A stretch of DNA of 64,000 nucleotides, from contig PCDI01000001.1 in NCBI GenBank assembly GCA_002778195.1, positions 620,001 through 684,000 of the forward strand, written 5' to 3'. The position numbers and the translations under genes are program-made. The DNA is from Raffaelea ambrosiae (lineage: Eukaryota > Ascomycota > Sordariomycetes > Ophiostomatales > Ophiostomataceae). Below the pieces are notes generated by a model, which was not told the DNA's origin, did no database searches, and was given only the letters and a program-made list of their open reading frames with translations. Positions 47,701 through 58,668 of this stretch are shown piece after piece; the stretch's first letter is position 1, and every line of letters begins with the position of its first letter.

Positions 47701-48487
47701 ACAATGGACACTGACCATGGATAACAATGGATGCCCAGTACCACAATATACTCGAGACTCTGTTCGGATGCTCCTTGTACTGGGACCGGCACATGACTGC
47801 ATCAAAAATCACTCCCGGGTCCGGCAAAGCAGTGGGGGCTTTGGTGGTAGCACTGACAGAGCGTGCATATGTTGAGCCCGCGGCACCAAGTGCTGGCATA
47901 TGGATATTCTAGAACATCAGTGTCTCGTCCCATCTCGTCAGTGCATAGTTTTTCGCCTACATTGAAAGATCCGTCAGCCATCCTGTACTGAAACCTCTCT
48001 CCTATGTACAGCGGAGGTGGGTGCTCAAGCGAACCCCAAAGCTCACTGATGAAGGTGTTCGTGAGCAATTTCCTGTTGTATGATTTATCGGGGAGGCGGG
48101 CAACAAGCTGAATAACATGCTCCATCATCATTGTCTTGTCATCTACAAGCACGTTGCCCTTCAGCTTGTTTCGAAGCAGCTGAGCAATTGTCTTCCCATC
48201 TTTAAAATGTCAGCAGCAGCTACCAAACAACATATCCGTGGACCATTGGTAATAGTACCTCGAAGTTTCATGTGCTTAAGATCCTCGCGGAGTCCAGTCC
48301 GTTTGTCTTGTGAGAGATATGTGCCATCACCAGTTTCTGCTGGCAGAGGCCTGCGCGATGCCTCTAGAAGCTTGAGGAAGTCCTGGATTTTAGACAACAG
48401 ACCGTGCCTCTGCCTGGAGGCCACTTGTCCTTGTGCAAGAGGAGGGTCATTGCCTTCTCTAATGGGCTTCGCGGCTGGGCTCTCCAT
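44750..48487 (-). CDS. ppo: Psi-factor producing oxygenase (fatty acid dioxygenase-P450 fusion)
   Basis: Eight minus-strand exons (48487-48259, 48199-47961, 47908-47716, 47637-47225, 47157-46379, 46321-45439, 45371-45126, 45055-44750) give 1095 residues, the usual Ppo size. The N-terminal haem-peroxidase-like domain contains SSYLDLSPLYGS, NRFHNYVAGNL and YRWHSCIS, holding the catalytic Tyr and proximal His of linoleate dioxygenases. The C-terminal P450-like domain ends with HYGAGSHACLGREISQ, containing the haem-thiolate Cys. These enzymes turn linoleate or oleate into hydroperoxides and diols that control sexual and asexual development. The I-helix-type motif reads NQAEV where hydroperoxide isomerases have Asn-x-x-Gln, so the P450 half may act differently. 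All junctions keep frame. Whether it is a PpoA, PpoC or other type cannot be decided by eye. Confidence 0.9.
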
Positions 48488-49666
48488 ATTTCGTGCCGAC
48501 AGGCAAGATGTGAAGCAAGATCTGGAGGAAATAGAAGCAATCAAGCAGAGAAAAAAGAACGGAATCTTTCCAGTTCAAGGAGCGTGGTGGTGTCGTGAAA
48601 TGAGAGGACAAACTGTGAATACAGAAAGACGCCTGGGAAACTGTTTCCTTTATGTCAAGCCTGACTCTCTAGTCGGGCGTGGGAAAGACTGTGCCCCAGA
48701 TCTTTCTCGAGTTCCGCATGGAAAGACCCCCATTGCTCCAATGTTTCTTATCGGGCATTTCAGAAGCTGTATACATCAAGAAATCACCATCATCATTACA
48801 AATCGCAGGCTAGATTGCGTGGCGCTCTCGACAGTACCATGGTTACGCGTCAAGTGCGCTTTCATATGCAAATGCAATACGAAAATGATGCTGAAGACGA
48901 TATCTAATCGATGCACGACGAGAATACTCCAACAAATTCCCCATCCTCTTTCGATGCTTGTTCGTGATAATGCCTGGCAGGATCAGAAATTCTGCTTGGC
49001 GTTCCAACTTGGCGTTCCAATGTTATATGCGGAAAACTACGTTTCCCAGTCATGTGGCTGCATAACTCTGGTTGTAAAACATGCGGGTGCATGACCATGG
49101 CCCTAAAACATGTCGTGTAACAACGACTAGTCATTCTTCCTAAATTTCTGGACCCAGCCTGCCTAGAATTCTGTTGTTCAGACTCTCTTGACGACCAATA
49201 GAAATCCGGAGTATCTAATACCTCTGCCCCCATTCTCGGGCACAGTCACTGCTTTGCCTTGCTGCGGCGGCGCCACGCCCCCATCGTGACTCCTGTTTTT
49301 CCTCTTTTTTTCGTTTTCAAAATCCTTTTGTTGTCAGAAGACCACGTCGAGACGAAAACGGGTGTCACACTAGGTGCAATATCATGCGCCGAGATGTAAG
49401 TCCAGGTCGTTTTCCCGACCAATGCAGAAAATATGCGCTGCAAGCAACTATTGCAGTTTTCGTTTTCGTCAAAATCCAGATTTGTCAGATACGGGGAAGT
49501 TCCAAGCAGGAACCATGCTTCCGCTTGAAGCATTTTCGTATATCCGTGGGTGATCTTGTTGTATTGTTACTGACCATACGCGGTTACGGAGGTAGTGTGG
49601 TGTCTTCGTATCTCACCATCTAGTTTTGCAAAGTTTTAGCAGCACAGCTGTTGGCATTGTCCTACG
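48488..49666. promoter_or_regulatory. Divergent promoter region between ppo and the DUF2235 hydrolase
   Basis: A 1.18 kb interval between opposite starts. It includes two perfect 13-bp tandem copies of CTTGGCGTTCCAA at 48995-49020. No gene is recognised. The arrangement would permit shared control of the two genes. Confidence 0.45.
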
Positions 49667-51768
49667 ATGGATCGTTCTCATCCGGATCCAGAGAGTTCCA
49701 AAACGCAAGGACAACAGCCGTCTACTCTTCATCACGATGTCCGTACTGCTGAGCCGTCTTCCAGAGTATGCGAGTTCCGCAAGGACAAGCGCCAGAACGA
49801 TCCACGACAGCTTGTCTTGTGCTTTGATGGCACAGGCAACAAATTTCGCGGTGATGATTCCGACACCAACATCTTGAAGATCTTTCGCATGCTTGACAGG
49901 ACGGCTAAAAATCAGTGTACGGGTCTCGCAGATATGTTTGCTGAAATTGTTTCTGTTTTACCGCTTTGCTAATTTGCCAATTCAATTCAACAGATCACTA
50001 CTACCAGCGTACGTGGACACGTATCGTGGCTTTAAATGATTGCTAATAGTACAAATAGCTGGCATAGGGACCTACGTCGTGTCCAACAACGTTTCTCGGA
50101 CCTCAACAAAGGATCGTATCAAGTCCTGGTATCTCGAGGCCAAAGACATCGCTATTGGGAGCTCTTTCGACCAACACGTTCTTGGAGGCTACCGCTTCTT
50201 GATGCAATTCTACAGCCCGGGCGACGAAATATACATATTTGGTTTTAGTCGTGGGGCTTATACCGCCAGATTCCTGGCAGGGATGCTTGATTTCGTCGGC
50301 CTTCTCACAAACGGCAACGAGGAGATGATGCTATTTGCTTGGCAGACATTCAGTCAGTGGCAGTGTCGTCGGGACGACCCCAGTCCCAAGGGTACAGCGA
50401 AGAAGAAGGAAATGTATGAGTACATGAAAGGATTCAGAGAAACATTTTCACGTCCTGTGAGGCGGATCCGTTTCCTCGGCCTGTTCGACACGGTGAACAG
50501 TGTGCCACGCTTCGAAACCGCTTGGATGGGGCGATCAAAGTTTCCGTACACTGCCCAAACTTCGGCGGAAATCATTCGACACGCCGTCAGCATTGACGAG
50601 CGCAGGGCCAAGTTTCGCCAGGATCTTCTCTACCAGTCGGCCCGACCAAAATGGAAAAATCGCCACCACATCCGTCAATTCTTCCACGACGTGCATCAAC
50701 AGTACCAAACACGCTGTAAGCCCTCAGCTGGAATAGCCGTCGGGGCTTCTGTTTAAGCTAACGCAATGGATAACACGAAAACAGATCATCTGGACGATCA
50801 TAGAAGCCGTACGTCCACACCGACCATCCGCGAAAACCCTGCTGATACTCCAAGTCGACGAGTCATCGGCAGTGTCAGCCACGAAAACAAGCCACTGTTG
50901 GCGCCACATAGATATCGCAGCCGATCCAGATCACCCATACCTCGGACAGGCAGCACCGATAACATCAGTGGTGTCTTTTCGTCGAGTCGATTCGACGACA
51001 ACGATAACCTAGACCAAGATATCTTCGAAGTCTTGTTTGCTGGGGATCACTCGGATGTCGGTGGAGGGTGAGTACTAGACAAAAAAAGAATCAGAACGTT
51101 CCGACCAGATGGGAACTAACTTCCAGCCTGGCAGATGGGGGCCTAGTGACGGCACAAAACCGGCAAGCCACATTCCACTCACGTGGATTGTGAGGGAAGC
51201 AATACGGGCCGGGCTGTCCTTCAATGGTGAAGTAGTAGCTTCTATGGGCTGTTCGGATACAGGTGACTCCGGTACGCCCCAATCCCATGCTTCTGGGGGA
51301 TGTGGTACAGGAACACATTTGCTAAAAAGAACCAATGGGCATGATATAGGACTTCCCACAGCTCAGGCACGGTTCCAGGACATCATGCACGAAGCCCAGG
51401 CCGCACCATTGCATGACAGTCTTCGTTATAAGCACGGCCTTGGATTCTGGGCGGTGACTGGTTGGAAACTCTTGGAGTACCTGCCATTTCGTCGTATGGA
51501 TTTGTCCGCGGACGGCTCGTGGAAGCCTATCCGGTGGCCATTACCCCGCGGGGAAGTACGCGACATCCCCGATGATGCACACGTCCATAACAGTGTGATC
51601 CGGCGCATGACCCAGGATGCCAGCTACCGGCCAGGGAACCTGATTGTTGGGGGTGGTGGCCGTGGTTGCCGAGTGGCTCCAGCCGAATATGGGATGGGTG
51701 AATGGGTCTGCATGGAAGAAGAAGGTGATGTTGTCGGAGAAATATGGACAAAGAAGAAACAAACATAA
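49667..51768 (+). CDS. DUF2235 / Tle1-like alpha/beta hydrolase
   Basis: Exons 49667-49916, 49994-50008, 50059-50715, 50785-51067 and 51135-51768 give 612 residues. The 15-nt second exon encodes part of YHYYQPGIGTY, restoring the family block. Landmarks: RQLVLCFDGTGNKF at the N-terminus, YSPGDEIYIFGFSRGAYTARFLAG with the GFSRG nucleophile motif, RFLGLFDTVNSV, and FAGDHSDVGGGW followed by HIPLTWIVREA with the catalytic His region. Acceptor 51134 is preferred because it recreates DVGGGW; the earlier AG would shift frame. In bacteria the Tle1 group are type VI phospholipase effectors; fungal relatives are widespread and mostly unstudied. A phospholipase or esterase role is inferred. It faces away from the ppo gene across a shared upstream region. 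Confidence 0.85.
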
Positions 51769-53226
51769 GCAGAATGATGGTAGGTCCATTTTAGGGATTA
51801 AAGACAAAGATCCCAGATCATGAGGTGTGATACTTCTGCAAATAGAGTTATGATGGCCGAATGAGGATGGCTCGTATTCGTCGTAATGTTGAGCCGGGTC
51901 AACCAGCTGCTTACTTTCAGAGTGGTACTAGCTTCCCATGTTTGATCCCCAACATCGTGACAGCTTCATTCCAGGTGCCTAGTCTGTCCATTACAATGTC
52001 TCCGTATGCGAAAGAAATTCGGCATGGCAGAGAATGTGACCAATGCCCCAGAGAAGACAAGGGATGTCAGAACCAAGAGGATCTAGATGCATGTCTTCCT
52101 GAAACAGACAGTTGCCGTCATCAGGCTGGTATCGTGGCCTCGGTCAACGAAAAGAGACAGGACACGGGACCCAGGCATGCATACTCCCCCTCAATTCATT
52201 CCTGCACGCTTGGTGGCAGCGTGCGCGACGGCGACGGAAAATGGCTGCCAATATTACCAGTAGCGCCGTTGCAAAGATACACAGTACACAGTAGGCAGAT
52301 AGAGATCTCTTGGCGTGTGGCCCGTCTTGGCTGTGCAACGGCTTGGCGTTCCCGGCTGGGTGCGTCGCTTCGCTGGGCCTGTTTGCCAAGACGGCCTAGA
52401 AATGCTTCTTACGAGCCCACTTCTTGCCGAAAGACGTGTCGCCTTCCTTGTCGGGACAGACAATGACGTCGATTGTGAACTGGTGTGCGTCGGTATCGTT
52501 CCGCTCAAAAGCCGTGGTACAAGCTCGTTCATCCTTCTAGAAGGAGGCCAAAACTTGGCTTTCGGTTCGTCGTGAGGCTGATCCTGGCCAATTGTTCGCT
52601 GTGATTCGCAGACCTTGCCTAGGTGGGCCCGGCTGTGTAGCCCACTCGCCCCACCTTTTGGCTTTTCCCTAGTTGGTACTTCCCCGGTTTTGTCAAGTCC
52701 TGGCGCTGCAAGGCAGCGCCAAAACGCGATCCCGAGAAATACGAGGCAGTGCACAAGCACACCGTTGCTCTTCTCTCGAATGGCAATTGTCGGTATGTTT
52801 CCAGGCAACAGAAGCAGTTCCCGATATGGAGCTCAGCGTAACAGATACCGCAAACACTACCGCAGAGCAGGCCAGAAGCAGACCGTGGCTGAGACGACGC
52901 CGGACATAGGATGGCCGTTTTGGGCGACCGAGCGACCGACAGACGAAAAAGATAGAGTGGTAGGCAGGCATCGCTTAGAGTGGCAGGGCTGAGCATATGG
53001 CAGACTGCAGACAGGCCTGTCAGCACAGCGGGATATAAGAATAAGCCCAGCCCCACCTTGGCGGGCAAATGGTACAGCATTCAGGCCTCGTCTACAGCAT
53101 CAGATAAGAAACAAAAGACAGGACGACAAGACAGAACAGAAAGGCAAGACGAGGCACAAGGCGCAAATGAGACAAGGCACAAACTGAATAAGACCTCACC
53201 GAAACAAGACACAAGGCACACTCACC
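51769..53226. other. Intergenic region with a perfect hairpin, no gene recognised
   Basis: About 1.46 kb. Short frames on both strands have no recognised motif. A perfect inverted repeat TGGCGCTGC-AAG-GCAGCGCCA lies at 52701-52721. The last 250 bp are A/C-rich and probably form the leader of the GRDP-like gene. Confidence 0.5.
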
Positions 53227-56087
53227 ATGCCGTCCTTTCCCAGATCTCGCTCGCGCAATGAGGCGGACGAGAAGTCGAGGATGGAAGGCGGCAAGACAGA
53301 CGAGAAGAACAAGGCCAGCAGCGAGACCTCCAGCCAGACAGCAGCCGAGCAGAGCCACGGCGGCGAGACCCTGCCGGCCTACTCGGCCATAGCGCCGCCC
53401 AGCCAGGCGGCCGAGGCCACCGTGGACCAGCTGGCCGCCGAGCTGGTCAAGCTGCAGCTCGCGCAGGTGAGCGGCTTCCCGGATGCCCACACCTGCCTGG
53501 CCCATCTGCGCTTTCTCTCGGCCCTGCACACGCTCAAGGAGGACGTTGGCTACACCGACGGCGTCTTTGGCATCTGGGACGCGCGGGCCCTCGGCGACTT
53601 CAAAGTCATGCTGCCCGAGGGCAAGAAACTGCCCACGACCCCCCAGGAGGAGGAGAAGGCCCGTCTGGGCATCCTGCGCGAGAAGAGGTGGACACTCTTT
53701 GTCGCCCGTGCCGTCGAGCGCTACACTGTGTGGTGGAACACCTTTCCCAAGACGATGCTCGAGGAGGACGACATGCTGTACCTGGGCAACAAGAAGTATG
53801 TCGAGTTTCCGTCTTCGAGCGACCCCATGCAGTGGACACCTGACATGCTGCCGCCCCTTGGTATGTTCTCTGTGATCGGATCGGGAAACCTTTGCCAGGG
53901 TATAGACACACACTAACCGACAGACGTCATGATGGTGCTCCATGCCCACATGCTGAACCCCCGCGACTTCCTTGAAGACACCATGCGCGTCGGCTTCGGT
54001 GGTCTGCGGGCGGCCGGCTTTCCATGGGCCGTCGTGAACGAGGCCATCACGCCCGACTTTGGCTACGTTGTGCCCGAGGCGACCAAGAGCGCCTGGGTCG
54101 AGCGGACGGGCCTCAACTGGGAGAACGTGGATGACAAGATGACCAAGGAGATGAAGTGTCCGGCCTGCCGCAAGGTGATCACGGTGCCCTGGACCACATG
54201 CAGCACCGAGCCGGGCAAGGCGGACAGCTCAGACAGGTAGGTGGCGATTGTCCTATGCATCTTTTCCATCTTGGACCGACTTCCACCTTGACCGGCACTA
54301 ACACTCCCAGCACCACGGACGACGAACTCACAGGCTTCGGCTACGGCGACGGCAACTTCAACGTCGACTGCGACGTGTGCGGCGTCACCATCACGCCGCA
54401 GCTGCTGAGCCTGGCCAAGTTCATCGGCGACGTGCGCGAGCTCATGCTCAACCAGCGGCCCATGCCGGGCACGCTGCTGACGCCCAGCACGGGCTGTCCC
54501 GAGGTGGTCACGAACCCGGTCTCGCGGGACGCCCGCACGTTTCCCAACCGGCTGGTGCGTGTGGAGCTGGCCAGCTGGACGCTGGAGCTGATCCAGCCGG
54601 GGCAGGCGGCGGGCAACAAGAAGAACTCGACCATGGAGGTCGTGCGCGACGAGATCGAGATCGTCCTCAACGACTCGAAGCGGCTGCGGGCCGTCAACCA
54701 GGACCCCATCCTGACGCGCGTGCGGCTGCCGCGCGACTCGCGCGTGGCCACGCGGCGGATGATGAGCCGCTACTGGGACAACTTCAGCCCCTTTGCCCTG
54801 GACCTGAGCGGCGCCGTGCAGCGGCAGGGTGTCTTCGCCGACAAGATGCACCAGATCGACTGGCTGCACAGCCCGGCCGCCGCGGAGACTATGCGGCGCC
54901 TCCTCGTCAAGTACGAGCGCTTTGTCGGGCTCATGGCCGAGAACCCGGACCAGACCTGCGTGCCGACGCTCGACATCGACCTCGCCTGGCACACGCACCA
55001 GCTCAGCCCGCAGGACTACTTCTGCTGGACCGTGCAGACCACCAAGACCGGCAACCCGGCCAACCCGGCGCAGGCGGGCAAGTTTATCGACCACGACGAC
55101 AAGATCGACGAGGACCGGCTGAACCTGGCCTTTGAGTTCACCAGCAAGGTCTACCAGCAAAAGTACGAGGAGGTCTACAGCGAGTGCACCTGCTGGTACT
55201 GCGAGGCCGTGCGCGCCACGCACGTCAGCACCGCCGGCAAGCTGCTGGGCCTCTCCAAGAACGACCGCATCGCCGAGGACTTTTACAAGTCCGGGCAGGC
55301 GCAGCTGTGCCCGCCCGACAAGGCGGCGCACATCTCGGCGCACAACGCGGTCAGCTTTGCGCTGTCGACGTCGGTTGCGCGGCGCGCGCACGAGCGGCAG
55401 ATGCAGCGGCTGGAGGAGAACTACAACAAGGCGGCCAAGCGGGCGGCCAAGCGGGGGCGGAAGCTGCCGCCGCGGGATGAGTACTATGACCACTGGGGAT
55501 ATGCATACTTTAGTAAGTTGGGTGGGTGGACGGGGGACGGCGGAGGGTGAAGAGAAAGAAAGAAAAGAAAAGAAAGAGAAGAGAAGGTGAAAAAAAGAGA
55601 GAAAACAAGAGAGGAGGGAAAGGAGGAAAAAAAGAAAAGGAGATGAGAAGAGCAAAAAAGGAAAGAAAAGAGAACGCCGAAGAGGAAAACAATATGAGAA
55701 CACAAAACACTTACTAACACATGACTAACCACACAGTGTACTCTCCGTTTATGTACACGGGCTACTACAGCCCCGGGCTGTACTACGGCGCCGACCCTGG
55801 CTGCGTGCCCAACGGCTCCGGCACCTGGGGCAGCTGCGCGAGTGGCAGTTGTGCCAGTGGCGTCGGAGCCGGAGCCTGTGGCGGTCCAGGTGGATGCGGA
55901 GTAAGTCTTTTTTCTATTTTGCTCTTTCTTCGACGCCCAACGAAGCTCACTAACAACCTGTCTGCAGAGCTGCGGTGGCGCTGCAGGGGCTTGTTCTGGC
56001 GGTGCCGCCGGCGGTGGCTGCGGAGGCGGCGGCGGCGGCGGTTGCGGTGGCGGCGGCGGCGGCGGCTGCGGTGGCGGAGGCTGTTAA
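53227..56087 (+). CDS. GRDP-like glycine-rich domain protein (DUF1399-type)
   Basis: Exons 53227-53860, 53924-54236, 54311-55512, 55737-55900 and 55968-56087 give 810 residues. The N-terminal part contains FPDAHTCLAHLRFLSALHTLKEDVG and two CxxC pairs (CPACRKV, CDVCGV) that may bind zinc. The central block has the family hallmark PTLDIDLAWHTHQLSPQDYF, seen twice-repeated in plant GRDP proteins as VDLVWHTHQLSP. A CTCWYCEAVRA motif and a basic helix follow. The last two exons encode a Tyr/Gly-rich then Gly/Cys-rich tail with Cys every eighth residue separated by glycine runs. Plant relatives affect development and osmotic stress; the fungal role is unknown. The intron 55513-55736 carries a long purine-only GA tract. 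Confidence 0.8.
55550..55690 (+). repeat. Purine-rich GA tract in intron
   Basis: A nearly uninterrupted stretch of A and G covers most of intron 55513-55736 of the GRDP-like gene. Confidence 0.8.
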
Positions 56088-56397
56088 ACATGAGTGGCTC
56101 TTGTGTGTGTAAAAGTATGTCTGTTCAGCAGAGAAGACGTAGCCTCATCATTGAATGCAATTTCTGAACGAAATGTCTTTTGTTTGATGTCTTCTTTTTT
56201 TCCAACACTTTCTCTGATTTGTTTTCTTTTGATTTTCTTCTCTTTCCTTCGATTTTGCTTTGATTTTCTTTACGCTCCCGCTTCTCCTTCTTTTCTCCTT
56301 GGCCCGCGATCTACATGTATCAGTTTGCTTTGTGAGACTGCTTTCGTGCTATCCAATACCAGCGAGGCTCTTGTTACGAAAAAATGTCCGTCTTCTG
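56088..56397. other. Convergent 3' intergenic region
   Basis: About 310 bp, T-rich on the plus strand, between convergent stop codons. No gene. Confidence 0.6.
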
Positions 56398-57734
56398 TTA
56401 TGCTGCTGATGCCGCTGCTACCTCTCGCACATGCCCTGGCAGGTCGTACCCGCACACCTCCTCGATCGTCAGCTTCCCAGGCCGCTCCACCCCGGTGCTC
56501 CACCCGATCCGCTCGTTGAGGTCCGTCCGGGCCTTGGCGCTGGCCGTCTGCACGCGCGTCGCCCGCGGCTTGCGCACGGCCTCGTACAGCCGCAGCGCCT
56601 TGGCCACGTCGCCGTCAAAGAGCTCGGGCCCCAGCACTTCCCCCAGGACGGCCGCGTCCTCGATGGCCTGGCAGTAGCCCTGGCTCTGGTCCGGCAGCAT
56701 GGGGTGCGCCGCGTCGCCCAGCAGCGCCGCCCGGCCGCGGGTCCAGTACGGATACGCCTCGTGCACGTACAGGCGCCACATCTTGATGTCGTCGGCGTGC
56801 TGGAACAGCCGGCGGACCTGGGGGTCGAGCGCGGGGAACGTGGCGCACAGCTCGTCGGGCGTGGCGCCAATGTTCCAGCCGTCCTTGTCGAGGCCGTTGA
56901 GGGCGGCCGGGTAGAAGCAGTAGCAGCTGACGACCTCGTGGGCGTGGCAGGGGGACAGGACGACCTTGTCGATGCCGAAGCCGCCCCAGAACTCGATGGC
57001 GGCGTCGCGGGCGACCAGGTCGGCGAGGCCGACCTCGCGCAGCTTGTCGGCGGTGATGATGCAGCGGTAGCAGCAGGAGGCCGACGGCGTAAACACGGGC
57101 GCGATGCCGAGGGCCCGGCGCATGGCCGAGCGGATGCCGTCGGCCGCCACCAGGGCGTCGTGGGTGGCCGCGGCGCCGTTTTCGAAGCGCACGCTGCCCG
57201 CATTCGCGTCCATCTCGACGGCCTGGTGGTTGGTGAGCAACTTCACGGGGAGGCCGGGGCCGGCTTCCTGCTGGACCGTCTTGAGGAGCACCTGGTGCAT
57301 GTCGATGCGGTGAAAGTTGTAGTATTCCTGGGAGCTGGTTAGACAAGACGGAAGACATGGTTCCGGGAAACCCGAGAGCGGCCACCCACCGACCCAAACT
57401 TGGCCTTGTAGTCGCCAAGCCCGTACTGGTTGACAATCTTGCCCGTCTTCCAGTCGTGCATGACCAAGTTGCGCAACACCACCGGCTTGACGGCATCCAT
57501 GTCGACGCCCCAGTGCAGCAGCCACCGCGACCCGTTGGAAGCGACGGACAGCGACGCGCCCACCTCGCCGGCAAAGTCGTAGCGCTCGTAGACGGTGACC
57601 TTGTGGCCGGCGCGGCGCAGAGACAGCGCCGCCGTCAGGCCGCCCAGGCCGGCGCCAATCACACCAACGTCGAGCTGTTTCCAGTCAGCCATGACCGCGA
57701 TCCGGGGCGTTTCCTTGGCGCAGGTGTCGTCCAT
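56398..57734 (-). CDS. FAD-dependent monooxygenase (salicylate hydroxylase-like)
   Basis: Minus-strand exons 57734-57390 and 57327-56398 join in phase 0 (KFGS-EYYNFHRID) to 424 residues. The N-terminal Rossmann motif is VGVIGAGLGGLTAALSLRRAG. The DG motif is DALVAADGIRSAMRRAL and the GD motif, contacting FAD ribose, is GRAALLGDAAHPMLPDQSQG. These define group A aromatic or enolate hydroxylases that use NAD(P)H and O2. Two starts are possible, 57734 and 57692; both leave the FAD fold intact. It is followed upstream, on the same strand, by a PhyH dioxygenase 0.9 kb away. The substrate is unknown; salicylate hydroxylase-like is a group name and not a proven activity. Confidence 0.88.
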
Positions 57735-58668
57735 CCACTCTCAGGTCTGCAGATGTATGCGATAGTGGCGCAGGAACCAAGGCTGCAGGCTTAAAGTTCT
57801 GGCCGCGTCCAATGCGTCTCCATGCCGGGCATCCCGGATTGGTTCTCTTATCAGAGGCCGGGTGCGCCGCCGAACGCAGAGACTCCATATCCAGGAGAGG
57901 GGGGAGGCGGGTTTGGGCCGGAGATGGCAACGGATGTTCAGTTGGACGTTCAGTCGGATGTCGGCGACGAGAGATAGCGACCTGCATACGAGAGATGGAC
58001 GCCATGATAAGGAAGCTGCATCCACAAGCAGGCGAAGGAACGGGCTAACTCTGAATCGGGGTTCGTTCGTTCTGGCTCTACGTCTTCGCGGGACAAACTT
58101 GGACTTTTGTCTGATTTCTGCTCAGAGTGGCGCCCCAAGATCTCAGCTGCTTTGAAGCTGTCGGCTGTGTACACCTTGCCAGCTAGCCGTAGTGCCTGCC
58201 GGCCCACGCTTCTTGAGAATTGTTGGCAGGCGGCCAGAGGCATGAGTCATGTCGACAATCATCCGGGTGTCGTCGTTGTCATTGACGACAAGGAACCGTT
58301 AGTTGGCAGCTTCTGCTGTTTCGAGAGCAGCAATGTGGGCGTCCGCGAACTCTGTGGTTGAAGTCCAAACTGGTTGATCTGTTGGTCCGGATCAAGGATA
58401 GACAGGGAGAATCGAATGCCTGGTGGCAATCAAGTCGAAAGACAAGGGAACAAGCTTGCGTGGAGCTTTCGTGTCGGGCAACGCCTTTGTTTGAATGTTG
58501 CCAAACAGAGACGATGCCATGTGCAATGAGCCTCATAAAACAGAAGACAGCCTCTCACTTGGTCAAGCAACGTTCAGCCCGGAATTGGTATATTATCAGT
58601 TATGCCATCAACAATCACTACATGGAATTGTATATACACCATCTCTCGCCCTCTTTGTGTCCCTCCAC
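57735..58668. other. Intergenic region, no gene recognised
   Basis: About 930 bp between two codirectional minus-strand genes. It should hold the promoter of the FAD monooxygenase and the 3' end of the PhyH gene. No coding signal. Confidence 0.55.

Noticed and set aside
52254..52808. 184-codon minus frame
   Set aside because: No recognisable motif, poor start, and overlapping frames of similar length on the plus strand; treated as chance.
54063..55703. 546-codon minus frame
   Set aside because: It is antisense to the GRDP-like exon and composed of Leu/Val/Arg-biased residues with no domain.
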